This document shows, one piece after another, positions 1 through 9,916 of a DNA stretch of 64,000 bases. The notes under the pieces are model-generated. The model did not search any database, was not told the DNA's origin, and saw nothing but the letters and a program-made list of their open reading frames with translations. The stretch covers positions 744,001 to 808,000 of the forward strand of contig NZ_CACSJP010000001.1 of NCBI RefSeq assembly GCF_902706095.1, given 5' to 3'. Both the position numbers and the translations under genes were made by a program. Position 1 is the first letter of the stretch. Each line of letters starts with the position of its first letter. Origin of the DNA: Rhizobium sp. 18065. Lineage in GTDB: Bacteria; Pseudomonadota; Alphaproteobacteria; Rhizobiales; Rhizobiaceae.

Positions 1-41
1 AACACGCCGGAATGGCGCCTCCTGAACCCTAGACACGCGGG

Positions 42-62
42 CGCTGCACTTTGGATGCAGCG
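42..62 (+). terminator. Hairpin, possible end of an upstream transcript
   Basis: CGCTGCA at 42-48 pairs perfectly with TGCAGCG at 56-62 around a 7-nt loop. A T-rich stretch follows about 8 nt later (69-77), so it may end a plus-strand transcript entering from the left. The gap between stem and T-run makes this a weak intrinsic terminator. No gene is visible in 1-236. Confidence 0.3.
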
Positions 63-236
63 AATTCAGATTTATTTTTGCATCCAAATCGTCTGCTGCC
101 GTGTCTCATGCGTAGAAGGGATGAACACATGGGATTGATCGGGCATACGGATCGTCGGCATCACGGCGCGGGTAACAAGACTTGCAATCGCCCGCCGCGC
201 CGCTACGCTTTGAAAAGACGACAAGAAGGAGTTCGG

Positions 237-788
237 ATGGAGGATCCGCAACAGCGGCTGGAGACGGCGCTGAAGGCGTGTGCTGCCGGGGACCGCAAGG
301 GACTTGCCGTGATCTATCACAGCGAGGCCGCGCGCATGGTGACGGTCGCCGAGCGCATTCTGCGCCGCCACGATCTGGCCGAGGAGATCGTCCAGGAAGC
401 CTTCCTGCAGATCTGGCAGAAGGCCGGGCAATATAGTCCCGAACGCGGTTCCGCCCGCGGCTGGCTCTATGCCGTGGTCAAGAGCCGCTCGCTCAATGCC
501 ATCCGCGACGGACGGCGCGAGGAACTGACCGATACGGAAAGCCTGGAACGACTGCAGGACGAGGCGCAGGATGGCCTGTTTGCCGATCTGTTCGACGATC
601 TCGATCAATCGAGCCGCCTTCGCGCCTGCCTGTCGCGCCTGGACGCCTTGCGCCGCAAGACCGTGCTGATGGCCTATGTCTCGGGCTACAGCCACGGCGA
701 GATCGCCGGTCGGTTGAAACTGCCGCTCGGAACGGCCAAGGCCTGGATCCGCCGCTCTCTTCTGGCATTGCGGGAGTGCATGGCATGA
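237..788 (+). CDS. ECF-family RNA polymerase sigma factor
   Basis: A 183-aa group 4 (extracytoplasmic function) sigma factor that would redirect RNA polymerase to a stress regulon. Region 2 is seen at about residues 28-90 (HDLAEEIVQEAFLQIWQKA, then RGWLYAVVKSRSLNAIRD). Region 4 is at about 130-180, with the helix-turn-helix GYSHGEIAGRLKLPLGTAKA. The ATG at 237 is chosen because AAGGA lies at 226-230; the reading frame stays open upstream but that part has no family similarity. The stop overlaps the next start (ATGA), so translation is probably coupled to the anti-sigma gene. The stimulus cannot be read from sequence. Confidence 0.9.
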   Translation: MEDPQQRLETALKACAAGDRKGLAVIYHSEAARMVTVAERILRRHDLAEEIVQEAFLQIWQKAGQYSPERGSARGWLYAVVKSRSLNAIRDGRREELTDTESLERLQDEAQDGLFADLFDDLDQSSRLRACLSRLDALRRKTVLMAYVSGYSHGEIAGRLKLPLGTAKAWIRRSLLALRECMA

Positions 789-1519
789 CCGACCCATTGA
801 ACATCGATGAACGCGCCGATGCCTATGTGCTCGGCCTGATGGACGAGACAGATCGCCAGGTGTTCGAAGCGGCCCTGGAAGATGACACCGCTCTGCAACG
901 GGCCGTCGGTCTTGCCCGCGACCGCTTCCTCGAACTCGATCTGGCCGGCAGGGCAACGAGCGTGTCAGCAGATCTGTGGACACGTATCGAAACCCGGCTG
1001 AAGGTGCCGGATGCGGTGCCAGCTATGACAGCGGACGAACAGGCCGCGGCGTCCGTCGACGTACCGGCGAACGACAATGCAATCGGTGCACTCGGCCGCT
1101 GGAAGCGCGTGGCATTGTCGGCAACGGCAGCCTCGGTCCTCCTGCTTGCCGGCCTCGCCTATACCCTGACCAACCAGCCTGATCCGCAGGTCATCGCCAT
1201 CCTGATGAACGATGCCGGCCAGCCGGTGGTGATGATCGAGGATTTCGGCAATGATGCCGCAAGGGTCACGCCGCTGGTCGATGTCGACGTGCCCGCCGAT
1301 CGCTCGCTGCAGGTCTGGACGCTGCCGTCGAAGGACTTGGGACCGGTCTCGCTGGGCGTTCTCGACAGCTGGCGCACCGTTACGGTGGAAGGTCCTCGGC
1401 TGCCGGGGCCACAGGAGGCGCAGCTTTATGAAATCACCGTCGAACCGCTGGGTGGCTCTCCGACAGGCCGGCCAACAGGCCCGATCCTCGGCAAAGGCTT
1501 TGCCAAGGTGCCGCGCTGA
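785..1519 (+). CDS. Anti-sigma factor, RskA (anti-sigma-K) type
   Basis: A 244-aa inner-membrane anti-sigma factor expected to hold the sigma factor encoded just upstream. The cytosolic N-terminal domain begins NIDERADAYVLGLMDETDR, a typical anti-sigma start. One transmembrane helix lies at about residues 109-128. The periplasmic part contains the RskA-like stretch SLQVWTLPSKDLGPVSLGVL and ends with a KGFAKVPR-like tail. The ATG at 785 overlaps the sigma stop in an ATGA arrangement, the hallmark of a sigma/anti-sigma operon. No zinc-binding HxxxCxxC motif is present, so it is not a ZAS (ChrR-like) type. Confidence 0.88.
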   Translation: MTDPLNIDERADAYVLGLMDETDRQVFEAALEDDTALQRAVGLARDRFLELDLAGRATSVSADLWTRIETRLKVPDAVPAMTADEQAAASVDVPANDNAIGALGRWKRVALSATAASVLLLAGLAYTLTNQPDPQVIAILMNDAGQPVVMIEDFGNDAARVTPLVDVDVPADRSLQVWTLPSKDLGPVSLGVLDSWRTVTVEGPRLPGPQEAQLYEITVEPLGGSPTGRPTGPILGKGFAKVPR

Positions 1520-1563
1520 GATTGGCGTGATTTAAATCGCTACCGGTGTCACAGCGCTCAAGC

Positions 1564-1608
1564 CTGTCTGTCGCCAGACAGACGAGCAGGCCGGATCGGG
1601 CCTGCTCG
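1564..1608. terminator. Tandem hairpins between convergent genes
   Basis: Two perfect hairpins sit between the anti-sigma gene and edd. The first is CTGTCTG/CAGACAG (1564-1570 and 1575-1581, loop TCGC). The second is CGAGCAGGCC/GGCCTGCTCG (1583-1592 and 1599-1608). Neither has a clear T-run. Their position between converging genes suggests transcription end or RNA protection on both strands. Confidence 0.5.
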
Positions 1609-1623
1609 ATGATCTGTCGGTAT

Positions 1624-3441
1624 CTAGAACAGCACGCTTGCGCCCTGGTCTGCAGGTCCGGCGATGCGGCGGAAGCTGGCAAACAGTTCGCGGCCCATGC
1701 CATACTCGTTTTCGTCCAGATTGACGGTTACGGCCGGTCGCGCGGCAAATTCGCCGGGATTGACCAGCACTTCGAGCGTGCCGGCGACGGCGTCGAGACG
1801 AATGATGTCGCCATCCTTGATCTTGGCAATCGGGCCGCCATCGACGGCTTCCGGTGTCACATGGATGGCGGCCGGCACCTTGCCCGATGCACCTGACATG
1901 CGGCCGTCGGTGACCAGTGCCACCTTGAAGCCGCGATCCTGCAGCACGCCGAGCGGCGGGGTCAGACGGTGCAGTTCCGGCATGCCATTGGCGCGCGGTC
2001 CCTGGAAGCGCACGACCGCGATGAAATCGCGCTCGAGCTTGCCGGCCTTGAACGCCTCCTGCAGTTCCTGCTGGTCGTTGAACACGATCGCCGGCGCTTC
2101 GATGACATGGCGCTCTGGCTTGACGGCGGAGATCTTGATCACCGCCTTGCCGAGCGAGCCGGTCAGCATCTTCAGGCCACCATTCGACTGGAAAGGCTTG
2201 TCGAATGTCGTCAGCACCTTCGGGTCGGCGCTTGCCTCCGATGACGGCTCGCGCCTGACGGTGCCGTCGTCGGCAAGTTTAGGGTCTATGGCATAGGCGG
2301 TGAGGCCCTGGCCATAGACCGTGCGCACATCGTCATGCACATATCCGGCCTTCAGCAACTGTTTGATCAGGAAGCCCATGCCGCCGGCGGCGTGGAAATG
2401 GTTCACGTCGGCAAGTCCGTTCGGATAGACGCGGGCGAGCAGCGGCACGATGTCGGACAGTTCGGAAATGTCTTCCCAGGTCAGCTTGATGCCACCCGCC
2501 CGCGCCATGGCGAGCAGATGCATCGTGTGGTTCGTCGAGCCGCCGGTCGCATGCAGGCCGACCACGCCATTGACGATCGAGCGCTCGTCGATCATCTCGC
2601 CAGCCGGTGTGAACTCGTTGCCAAGCGCCGTGATTGCCAGCGCCCGCTTGGTCGCTTCCCGGGTGAGTGCGTCGCGCAGCGGTGTGCCCGGATTGATGAA
2701 CGATGCGCCGGGCAGGTGGAAGCCCATGATTTCCATCAGCATCTGGTTGGAATTGGCCGTGCCGTAGAAGGTGCAGGTGCCGGGGCCGTGATAGGACTTG
2801 GATTCGGCTTCCAGCAACTCCTCGCGGCCGACCTTGCCTTCGGCATAGAGCTGGCGGATGCGCGACTTCTCGTCATTGGGAAGACCTGTCGTCATCGGAC
2901 CGGCCGGCACGAAGACCGCCGGCAGATGGCCGAAGGTGAGTGCCGCGATCATCAGTCCGGGCACGATCTTGTCGCAGACGCCGAGATAGACGGTGGAATC
3001 GAACATGTTGTGGCTAAGCCCGATGCCGGCGGACATGGCGATCGCGTCGCGCGAAAACAGCGACAGTTCCATTCCGGGCTGGCCTTGCGTCACGCCATCG
3101 CACATCGCCGGAACGCCGCCGGCCACCTGGGCCACGCCGCCGACTTCGGCCGCTGCCTTGCGGATCTGTGCCGGATAGGTCTCGAACGGCTGATGCGCCG
3201 ACAGCATGTCATTGTAGGAGGTGATGATGCCGAGATTGGGGACGATGTCGCCGGCAAGCGCCGCCTTGTCCCCGGGGGAACAGACGGCAAAGCCATGGGC
3301 GAGGTTGCCGCATGACAGTGTCGAGCGGTGCACACCCTTGGTGATCGCGCGGCGTGTGCGCTCGAGATAGAGCTCCCGGGTCGGCTTCGACCGTTCGACA
3401 ATGCGCTTGGTAATGGCTTCGATACGGCGATCTGCACTCAT
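1624..3441 (-). CDS. edd: Phosphogluconate dehydratase
   Basis: Converts 6-phosphogluconate to 2-keto-3-deoxy-6-phosphogluconate in the Entner-Doudoroff pathway in the cytosol. The 605-aa length is normal for Edd. Family (IlvD/Edd) signatures are visible: CGNLAHGF near residue 45, [20 protein letters not shown] near 160, and [20 protein letters not shown] near the C-terminus. The conserved cysteines fit the iron-sulfur cluster. The start MSADRR is chosen over a longer frame because a GAGGAGCAA ribosome site lies just upstream and the extra 26 residues are low-quality. It is the last gene of zwf-pgl-edd; the aldolase gene eda is not in the window. Confidence 0.96.
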   Translation of the reverse strand: MSADRRIEAITKRIVERSKPTRELYLERTRRAITKGVHRSTLSCGNLAHGFAVCSPGDKAALAGDIVPNLGIITSYNDMLSAHQPFETYPAQIRKAAAEVGGVAQVAGGVPAMCDGVTQGQPGMELSLFSRDAIAMSAGIGLSHNMFDSTVYLGVCDKIVPGLMIAALTFGHLPAVFVPAGPMTTGLPNDEKSRIRQLYAEGKVGREELLEAESKSYHGPGTCTFYGTANSNQMLMEIMGFHLPGASFINPGTPLRDALTREATKRALAITALGNEFTPAGEMIDERSIVNGVVGLHATGGSTNHTMHLLAMARAGGIKLTWEDISELSDIVPLLARVYPNGLADVNHFHAAGGMGFLIKQLLKAGYVHDDVRTVYGQGLTAYAIDPKLADDGTVRREPSSEASADPKVLTTFDKPFQSNGGLKMLTGSLGKAVIKISAVKPERHVIEAPAIVFNDQQELQEAFKAGKLERDFIAVVRFQGPRANGMPELHRLTPPLGVLQDRGFKVALVTDGRMSGASGKVPAAIHVTPEAVDGGPIAKIKDGDIIRLDAVAGTLEVLVNPGEFAARPAVTVNLDENEYGMGRELFASFRRIAGPADQGASVLF

Positions 3442-3538
3442 CGGATGTTGCTCCTCAACTGGGCGCGAGCGCCTTGGGCACGCATCGCGCGGGGGGCCTC
3501 GACAGGCCCGAAAGTTCATCGTCTTGTCGTTATAAAGC

Positions 3539-3565
3539 CCCTGCCGGTCTCCTCAACCGGCAGGG
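3539..3565 (-). terminator. Hairpin between pgl and edd
   Basis: A perfect 10-bp stem (CCCTGCCGGT/ACCGGCAGGG, 7-nt loop) lies in the 137-bp pgl-edd gap. On the minus strand it is followed only by a short CTTTATAA, so it is at best a partial terminator. It could lower edd expression or mark an RNA processing point. Confidence 0.45.
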
Positions 3566-3578
3566 CAGGGCAAGCCTC

Positions 3579-4277
3579 TCAGGGCGCCCAATAGATGTCG
3601 GGTGTCGTCGCCGCCCGTTCAAGTACGGCCCGGATCGGCATGTCGGCTTCGTCCGAGCCAGACAGTGCCTTGTCCAGCACCGCCTTCTTTTCAGCACCTT
3701 CGATATGCACCACCAGCAGGCCCGCATCGTACAATGCCGAGAATGACAGGGTCAGCCTTGCCTCGCCGGCGCCCGGCGCTTCCATGGTCATCACCCGGCG
3801 CGGCTTCGAAAGATCGAGCGCTGCCGCCAGATGATCGCCGCCTGGGAAAAACGAGGCCGTGTGGCCGTCGGTGCCCATGCCGAGAATAGCAACGTCAAAA
3901 GGTTCGGTCATGCCGGGCACGATACCGGATGCAGTGACTGCGGCATCCTCGATCGTTGCTTCCGGACGATAGAGCGGCACGAATTCGGCCGATACCGCTT
4001 CGTTTTTCAACAGATGCGTCGCGACCAGAAGATGGTTGGACCGCGCATTGTCTGCCGGCACGAACCGTTCGTCGACCAGCGTGATCTTGACCTTCGACCA
4101 GTCGAGTTTTTGCAAGGACAGAGCCTCGAAAAAGGCTTTCGGCGTCGAGCCGCCGGAGACGGCAAGCGTCGCCTCTCCCTTGGCTGCAATCGCTGCGGAA
4201 AGGGCTGAAGCGACGCGCGCGGCCAGCGCTTCAGCCAACGCCGATCCGGTCTCGAATGTATGCATGTGATGCGCCAT
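3579..4277 (-). CDS. pgl: 6-phosphogluconolactonase
   Basis: Hydrolyses 6-phosphogluconolactone, the product of Zwf, to 6-phosphogluconate. The 232-aa length matches the DevB/SOL family. Visible motifs are LAVSGGSTPKAFFEAL near residue 40, the VDERFVP...SN substrate-binding block near 70, and ILGMGTDGHTASFFPG near 135. The start MAHHMHTF lies 14 bp after the zwf stop, with a G-rich ribosome site, which fits co-transcription with zwf. A longer upstream frame would run into zwf and is rejected. Confidence 0.95.
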   Translation of the reverse strand: MAHHMHTFETGSALAEALAARVASALSAAIAAKGEATLAVSGGSTPKAFFEALSLQKLDWSKVKITLVDERFVPADNARSNHLLVATHLLKNEAVSAEFVPLYRPEATIEDAAVTASGIVPGMTEPFDVAILGMGTDGHTASFFPGGDHLAAALDLSKPRRVMTMEAPGAGEARLTLSFSALYDAGLLVVHIEGAEKKAVLDKALSGSDEADMPIRAVLERAATTPDIYWAP

Positions 4278-4291
4278 CGCGATCCCCGGCC

Positions 4292-5764
4292 TCAGTCGTT
4301 TTCGTGCCAGGTGCGACCGTCGCGCTCGATCAGCGCGATGGCCTGGCTCGGACCCCAGGTGCCGGACGTATAGCCCTGCGCCTTCTGGCCAATTTCTTCC
4401 CAGGCTTTCAGGATCGGGTCGACCCAGTTCCACGCCGCCTCGACTTCGTCGCGGCGCATGAACAGCGTCTGGTTCGAGCGGATGACGTCCATCAGCAGGC
4501 GCTCATAGGCGTCCGGATTACGGACTTCGAAGGCCTGGGCAAAGCTCATGTCGAGCGATACATGGCGCAGGCGCATGCCGCCCGGACCCGGATCCTTGAT
4601 CATCAGCCATTGCTTGACGCCTTCGTCCGGCTGCAGGCGGATGACCAGCTTGTTGGCTTCTATGCGACCGGCGCCCTCGCCGAAGATCGAATGCGGGATC
4701 GGCTTGAAGGCGATGACGATCTCGGACATGCGGCTGGCAAGACGTTTGCCGGTGCGCAGATAGAAGGGAACGCCCGCCCAGCGCCAGTTGTTGATCTCGG
4801 TCTTGATGGCAACGAAGGTCTCGGTGTCGGAGGCCGCCTCCAGCTCTTCCTGGTAGCCGTTGACCGGGCCACCGGCAGAGGCGCCGGCGCGGTACTGGCC
4901 GCGCACGGTACGTTTCTCGACATTGGCGCCGGTAATCGGCTTCAGCGAGCGCAGCACCTTCAGCTTCTCGTCGCGCACAGCTTCGGCGTCGAGCGAGGAG
5001 GGGGCTTCCATGGCCACAAGGCAGAGCAGCTGCAGGATATGGTTCTGCACCATGTCGCGCAGCGCGCCGGCCTTGTCATAGTAGGTGACGCGACCTTCCA
5101 GGCCGACGGATTCGGCAACCGTGATCTGCACGTGATCGATATGGGCGGAGTTCCACAGCGGCTCATAGAGCGCATTGGCAAAGCGCAGCGCCATCAGGTT
5201 CTGCACGGTTTCCTTGCCGAGATAGTGGTCGATGCGGAAGATCTGCTCTTCCTTGAACACCTTGCCGATCGTGTCGTTCAGCGCCTGGGCGGATGCGAGG
5301 TCGCGGCCAATCGGCTTTTCCACCACGATGCGGGTCGACTTGGTGATCAGCTTGTGATCGCGGATCTTGTCGGCGATGTCGCCGAAGATCGACGGGGAGA
5401 CAGCGAGATAGAAGGCGCGCACGATGTCCTTGCCGGCGTCGAGCAGGGTCTTCAGCTGCGGCCAGCCCTGATCGGACTTGGCGTCGACCGCGACGTAGAA
5501 GATACGGGCGAGAAATTTCGCCAGCTGCGCTTCGTCGAGTTCCTCAGCCTTGAGGTGTTCCTTCAATGCGGCGAGCGTGTACTGACGATATTCGTCGTCG
5601 GTCATAGCCGTGCGCGAGGCCCCGATGATGCGCGTCGGCTCGGTCAGCTGGCCGGCCAGCTGGCGATGATAGAGCGCTGGCAACAGCTTGCGTTCGGCAA
5701 GGTCGCCGGTGCCGCCGAAGACGACATAGTCAAAAGGTTCAACGGGGATGATCTGGCTGCTCAT
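4292..5764 (-). CDS. zwf: Glucose-6-phosphate 1-dehydrogenase
   Basis: Oxidises glucose-6-phosphate to 6-phosphogluconolactone with reduction of NADP+; first step of the Entner-Doudoroff and pentose phosphate routes. It is 490 aa, the usual length. The N-terminal dinucleotide fold carries FGGTGDLAERKLLPALYH near residue 17. The active-site block IFRIDHYLGKETVQNL, with catalytic His and Lys, is near 180. It is the first gene of zwf-pgl-edd. The upstream gap (5765-5872) is AT-rich and includes a TGTAAT half-site. That could serve a HexR/RpiR-type repressor, but no complete operator can be claimed. Confidence 0.97.
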   Translation of the reverse strand: MSSQIIPVEPFDYVVFGGTGDLAERKLLPALYHRQLAGQLTEPTRIIGASRTAMTDDEYRQYTLAALKEHLKAEELDEAQLAKFLARIFYVAVDAKSDQGWPQLKTLLDAGKDIVRAFYLAVSPSIFGDIADKIRDHKLITKSTRIVVEKPIGRDLASAQALNDTIGKVFKEEQIFRIDHYLGKETVQNLMALRFANALYEPLWNSAHIDHVQITVAESVGLEGRVTYYDKAGALRDMVQNHILQLLCLVAMEAPSSLDAEAVRDEKLKVLRSLKPITGANVEKRTVRGQYRAGASAGGPVNGYQEELEAASDTETFVAIKTEINNWRWAGVPFYLRTGKRLASRMSEIVIAFKPIPHSIFGEGAGRIEANKLVIRLQPDEGVKQWLMIKDPGPGGMRLRHVSLDMSFAQAFEVRNPDAYERLLMDVIRSNQTLFMRRDEVEAAWNWVDPILKAWEEIGQKAQGYTSGTWGPSQAIALIERDGRTWHEND

Positions 5765-5872
5765 ACGGCGTCTCTCACTCGAAATTCATGGCTAGGTTTG
5801 TAATCTAATCGATTTAAAAAAGCCAGAGCCCGAATGAAAATCTCTGCTGCAGCGCAACGCCGCAGTCGGATT

Positions 5873-7159
5873 TCAGAACCTGTCCCGCAGCGCATACCAG
5901 GTCAGCGCCAGGAACAGAAGCGGGCTTCTGAACCGTGCACCACCGGGGAAAGGCGGGATCTTGAGTTGTTTGAGCAGGTCCAGTTCACTCGAGTTTCCGG
6001 CAATCGAATCGGCGTACATTTTGCCTGAATAGTTTGACAACATCACGCCGTGTCCGGAAAATCCGCCAATCGACGTGACGCCGGGCATGACCTCGCGGGC
6101 AAAGGGCTTGCGCGGCAGCGTGATGCCGACCGAGCCGCCCCAGGCATGGGTCATCTCGATGTCTTTCAGGGAAGGGTAGATCTCGGCGATCTGACGCCGG
6201 ATATGGGTGGAGATGTCGCGCGGACTGTCCGAGGTATAGGCCTCGCGGCCGCCGAACAGCAGTCGCCCGTCCTGGCTCTTGCGAAAATAGCGCACGACGA
6301 AGCGGCTGTCGGCGACGGCCTCCGAGCCCGGGATCACATCCGGAAACTTGTCGAGCGGCACGGTTGCGCCGATGAACGAGCGGATCGGCATGACGCGGGC
6401 CGCCGTCACCGGTTCCAGATTGCCGATATAGGCATTGGTCGCGATCAGCACCTTGTCGGCGGTAATCGTGCCCTTGGGCGTATCGATCATCGTCTTGCCG
6501 CCGTTCTGGCGGATGGCCGTGGCCGGCGTCATCTCATGGATGCGCGCGCCGGATCCTGCTGCCACGCGCGCCAGCCCGATCAGCATCTTCAGCGGATGGA
6601 TATGGCCGGTGCCGGTATCGCGCACGCCGCAGAAATAGCGCTGCGAACCGAGCCGTCGAGCGGTCTCGGCCTGGTCCATGAAGCTGACATGCGGATAGTT
6701 GTAGCGGGTCGCCAGGATCTCGGCCGAGCGACGATAGTCGTTCTCGTAGCTCTTCTTGTGCGAGACATTCATCTGCCCCGGCATGTATTCCATGTCGATG
6801 CCATGGGTGCTGGCAAAATCGAGCAGATGCTGCTTGGCATTTTCGGCCATGTCGAACAGCGCCTTGGAGCGCTCGTAGCCGAGTTCATCTTCCAGTTCGT
6901 CCGGCCAGGCGCGCTGGCCGGTGCCGAGCTGGCCGCCATTGCGTCCCGATGCGCCGTCGCCGAAGCGATGGCCTTCGATCAGCACGACCGAGACGCCGCG
7001 CGTCGCCAGATGATAGGCCGCCTGAAGGCCGGTATAGCCGCCGCCGACAATGGCGACATCGGCGGTGGTCGAGCCGTCAAGCGCCGGATATTCCGGCCGC
7101 TCCCCGGCACTCGCCTGATACCAGGACAGGCCGGGTGCGATAGGACTTTGCCATGCCAT
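5873..7159 (-). CDS. puuB: FAD-dependent gamma-glutamylputrescine oxidase-like enzyme
   Basis: A 428-aa DAO/glycine-oxidase-family flavoprotein. The FAD-binding dinucleotide motif VAIVGGGYTGLQAAYHL is near residue 35, followed by GASGRNGGQLGTGQR, typical of PuuB/OrdL-type oxidases. The C-terminal GGFSGHGVMLSNYSGK closes the flavin site. The next gene upstream in the same operon (12-bp gap) is a PuuA-like ligase, so oxidation of gamma-glutamylputrescine is the likely job. OrdL-like oxidases with other substrates cannot be excluded. PuuC and PuuD are not in the window. Confidence 0.82.
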   Translation of the reverse strand: MAWQSPIAPGLSWYQASAGERPEYPALDGSTTADVAIVGGGYTGLQAAYHLATRGVSVVLIEGHRFGDGASGRNGGQLGTGQRAWPDELEDELGYERSKALFDMAENAKQHLLDFASTHGIDMEYMPGQMNVSHKKSYENDYRRSAEILATRYNYPHVSFMDQAETARRLGSQRYFCGVRDTGTGHIHPLKMLIGLARVAAGSGARIHEMTPATAIRQNGGKTMIDTPKGTITADKVLIATNAYIGNLEPVTAARVMPIRSFIGATVPLDKFPDVIPGSEAVADSRFVVRYFRKSQDGRLLFGGREAYTSDSPRDISTHIRRQIAEIYPSLKDIEMTHAWGGSVGITLPRKPFAREVMPGVTSIGGFSGHGVMLSNYSGKMYADSIAGNSSELDLLKQLKIPPFPGGARFRSPLLFLALTWYALRDRF

Positions 7160-7171
7160 GAACCGCGCTCC

Positions 7172-8608
7172 TCAGACGTTCAGGAGAAGGAATTCGCGTT
7201 CCCACGGGCTGATCACCTGCATGAAGGTCTCGAACTCGCCGCGCTTGACCCCGGCATAAAGGCCGATGAACTCGGCGCTCAGGACTTCGGCCAGCGCATC
7301 GTCCGATTCCAGCTGCGACACGGCTTCCAGCAGGCCGCGCGGCAGATCGACGGAACCCTCGTTGGCGGTACCTTCGGAGGCTGCCGTCGGTTCGACCTCC
7401 TTCAGGATGCCGAGCAGGCCGCAGCCGAGCGAGGCGGCGAGCGCCAGATAGGGATTGCAGTCGGAGCCGGGCAGGCGGTTTTCGATGCGGCGGGCAGCGG
7501 CATCGGACACCGGCACGCGGAAGGCCGTTGTGCGGTTGTCATAGCCCCAGGCATTGTTGACCGGTGCCGACATGTCGGGCGTCAGGCGGCGATAGGAGTT
7601 CACATAAGGCGCCATCATCACCAGCGCCTTGGGCACGAAGCTCTGCATGCCGCCGATGAAGTGGAAGAATTCCTTCGACGGCGATCCGTCCGGATTGGAA
7701 AAGACGTTCTTGCCGGTCTCGATATCGACCACCGACTGATGGATATGCATCGCCGATCCAGCCTGTCCCTGCATCGGCTTGGCCATGAAGGTCGCGTAGA
7801 TGCCGTGTTTGAGGGCGGCTTCGCGGATCGTGCGCTTGAACAGGAAGACCTGGTCGGCAAGCTCGATCGGATCGCCGTGGCGCAGGTTGATTTCGAGCTG
7901 TGCCGGACCCTCTTCATGGATCAGCGTGTCGATCTCCAGGCCCTGCTTTTCCGAGAAGTGATAGATGTCATCGATCAGTTCGTCGAATTCGTTGATGCCG
8001 GCGATGGAATAGCCCTGGCCGCTGACGATAGCGCGACCTGAGCGGCCCTTTGGCGGATGCAGCGGATAGTCCGGGTCGTCATTGGTGGCAACGAGGTAGA
8101 ATTCGATTTCCGGTGCCACGACCGGCTTCCAGCCGCGATCCGAATACATGCGCACCACGTTTTTCAGCACGTTGCGTGGCGTATAGGGCACGTCCTCGCC
8201 AGTCGAGCCGACGATGTCGCAGATCACCTGCGCCGTCGGATCGGTCTCCCACGGAACGACGGACAGCGTCGAAAGGTCGGGAACCAGCTTCAGATCGCTG
8301 TCGCGCGGCTCGTAGCGGAAATTGCCCGTTTCCTCTGGATATTCACCGGAAATCGTATGGCGATAGAGTGCCGACGGCAGCGCCAGAGACGTGTTGGAGG
8401 TGAACTTCGACGACGGCATCATCTTGCCGCGCGGCACGCCGGCAAGATCGGGCGTGATGCATTCGATATCCTCGATGCCGCGCGCCCGCAGCCAGCCGGC
8501 TGCTTCTTTCCAGCTGCTGACGCCACGCATCGATCTGGGGTCCGGGGGGATGCTCGCCTTTTTCTTTGCCGCGCCTTGGGGTCTCAGCATTGTCTTTTTA
8601 GGAGGCAT
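7172..8608 (-). CDS. puuA: Glutamine synthetase-family gamma-glutamylputrescine synthetase
   Basis: A 478-aa ligase of the glutamine synthetase fold. The metal/ATP site blocks are APEIEFYLV near residue 165, EEGPAQLEINL near 230, and GSAMHIHQSV near 285. The glutamate-binding region is NNAWGYDNRTTAFRVP and the C-terminal block is RIENRLPGSDCNPYLALAAS. It lacks the adenylylation-site region typical of GlnA and sits 12 bp before a PuuB-like oxidase. The first step of putrescine breakdown (ATP-dependent gamma-glutamylation) is therefore the best assignment. Several GS-like paralogs with other amines exist in rhizobia, so substrate is inferred. Confidence 0.85.
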   Translation of the reverse strand: MPPKKTMLRPQGAAKKKASIPPDPRSMRGVSSWKEAAGWLRARGIEDIECITPDLAGVPRGKMMPSSKFTSNTSLALPSALYRHTISGEYPEETGNFRYEPRDSDLKLVPDLSTLSVVPWETDPTAQVICDIVGSTGEDVPYTPRNVLKNVVRMYSDRGWKPVVAPEIEFYLVATNDDPDYPLHPPKGRSGRAIVSGQGYSIAGINEFDELIDDIYHFSEKQGLEIDTLIHEEGPAQLEINLRHGDPIELADQVFLFKRTIREAALKHGIYATFMAKPMQGQAGSAMHIHQSVVDIETGKNVFSNPDGSPSKEFFHFIGGMQSFVPKALVMMAPYVNSYRRLTPDMSAPVNNAWGYDNRTTAFRVPVSDAAARRIENRLPGSDCNPYLALAASLGCGLLGILKEVEPTAASEGTANEGSVDLPRGLLEAVSQLESDDALAEVLSAEFIGLYAGVKRGEFETFMQVISPWEREFLLLNV

Positions 8609-8734
8609 GTCTCACCGGGTTCGGATTGTTGATGCAACCATCATAACCAGACTTTGCCAATTGGCGAGGGGGGACCGTTGACTTTGACGGCCCGATCGAA
8701 AAGACAGGCGGTGAACGCGGATCGGGAGCCGGAT

Positions 8735-9916
8735 ATGGCCAAGCAGTATGATGTCGCCATCCTTGGCGCAGGCGCGGCCGGCATGATGGCCGCGATGACG
8801 GCGGGCCGGCGCGGCCGTTCGGTTGTCATCCTCGACCACGCAAAGGCGCCGGGCGAAAAGATCCGCATCTCTGGCGGCGGCCGCTGCAACTTCACCAATA
8901 TTCATGCCGGTCCGAAGAACTATCTGTCGGACAATCCGCATTTCGCCAAGTCGGCGCTGGCCCGCTATACCCCGCATGATTTCATCGCCATGGTCGATCG
9001 CCACAAGATCGCCTGGCACGAGAAGACGCTCGGCCAGTTGTTCTGCGATGACAGCGCCAAGGATATCATCCGCATGCTGCTCGAAGAGATGCGGGCCGCC
9101 CATGTCGACCTGAAGCTTTCGACCACGATCGATACCGTCGAACATGGCATCGATGGTTTTCGCCTGCCGACCTCGGAAGGCACGATCATCGCCAGGTCGC
9201 TGGTTGTCGCCTGTGGCGGCAAGTCGATCCCGAAAATGGGTGCGACCGGATTTGCCTATCGCATCGCCGAGCAGTTCGGCCTGACCGTTACCGAGACAAG
9301 GCCGGCCCTGGTGCCGTTGACGCTGGAGCCGAACCTGCTCGCCGATCTGGCCGAACTCGCCGGCGTGGCTGTCGACGCCGATATCCGTCATGGCAAGACG
9401 AGTTTCCGCGAAGCGATGCTGTTCACCCATCGAGGTCTCTCGGGGCCGGCGATCCTGCAGATCTCCAGCTACTGGCGCGAAGGCGACGAGATCATCTTGT
9501 CGCTGGAGCCGGATGTCGCGGTGCTTGAAGGCCTGAAACAGGCGAGGCGCGAAAACGGTCGGCAAGCGGTCCAGACCGTGCTTGCCCAGCACCTGCCCAA
9601 GCGCCTGGCTCAGTATATTGCCGACAGTTTGAAGCTCGACAGGCCGCTGGCCGACCAGTCCGACAAGGCGCTGGCATCCGTCGAGCAGCATCTGCGCCGC
9701 TGGGTGATCAAGCCTGCCGGCTCGGAAGGCTATCGTACGGCGGAAGTCACCCTCGGCGGTGTCGATACCCGCCATCTGGATAGCCGCACGATGATGGCCA
9801 GGGACGTGCCGGGCCTCTATTTCATCGGCGAATGTGTGGATGTCACCGGCTGGCTGGGCGGCTATAATTTCCAGTGGGCCTGGGCATCCGGTTATGCGGC
9901 GGGCGAAAGCCTCTGA
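8735..9916 (+). CDS. HI0933/YhiN-family flavoprotein
   Basis: A 393-aa NAD(P)/FAD-dependent oxidoreductase of the HI0933 (BaiN/YhiN) family. The N-terminus shows the dinucleotide motif AILGAGAAGMMAAMTAGRRG and the family hallmark GGGRCNFTNIH near residue 50. The C-terminus has the conserved CVDVTGWLGGYNFQWAWASG. The start at 8735 follows GGGAG at 8724-8728; an earlier in-frame start has no ribosome site. It is transcribed away from puuA. The physiological substrate of this widespread family is poorly defined. Confidence 0.88.
   Translation: MAKQYDVAILGAGAAGMMAAMTAGRRGRSVVILDHAKAPGEKIRISGGGRCNFTNIHAGPKNYLSDNPHFAKSALARYTPHDFIAMVDRHKIAWHEKTLGQLFCDDSAKDIIRMLLEEMRAAHVDLKLSTTIDTVEHGIDGFRLPTSEGTIIARSLVVACGGKSIPKMGATGFAYRIAEQFGLTVTETRPALVPLTLEPNLLADLAELAGVAVDADIRHGKTSFREAMLFTHRGLSGPAILQISSYWREGDEIILSLEPDVAVLEGLKQARRENGRQAVQTVLAQHLPKRLAQYIADSLKLDRPLADQSDKALASVEQHLRRWVIKPAGSEGYRTAEVTLGGVDTRHLDSRTMMARDVPGLYFIGECVDVTGWLGGYNFQWAWASGYAAGESL

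Noticed and set aside
5765..5872. HexR-type operator before zwf
   Set aside because: Only a TGTAAT half-site and loose AT-rich symmetry are present; no full palindrome matching the known consensus.
4256..8041. Long plus-strand frames over zwf and puuBA
   Set aside because: They are shadows of well-supported minus-strand genes.
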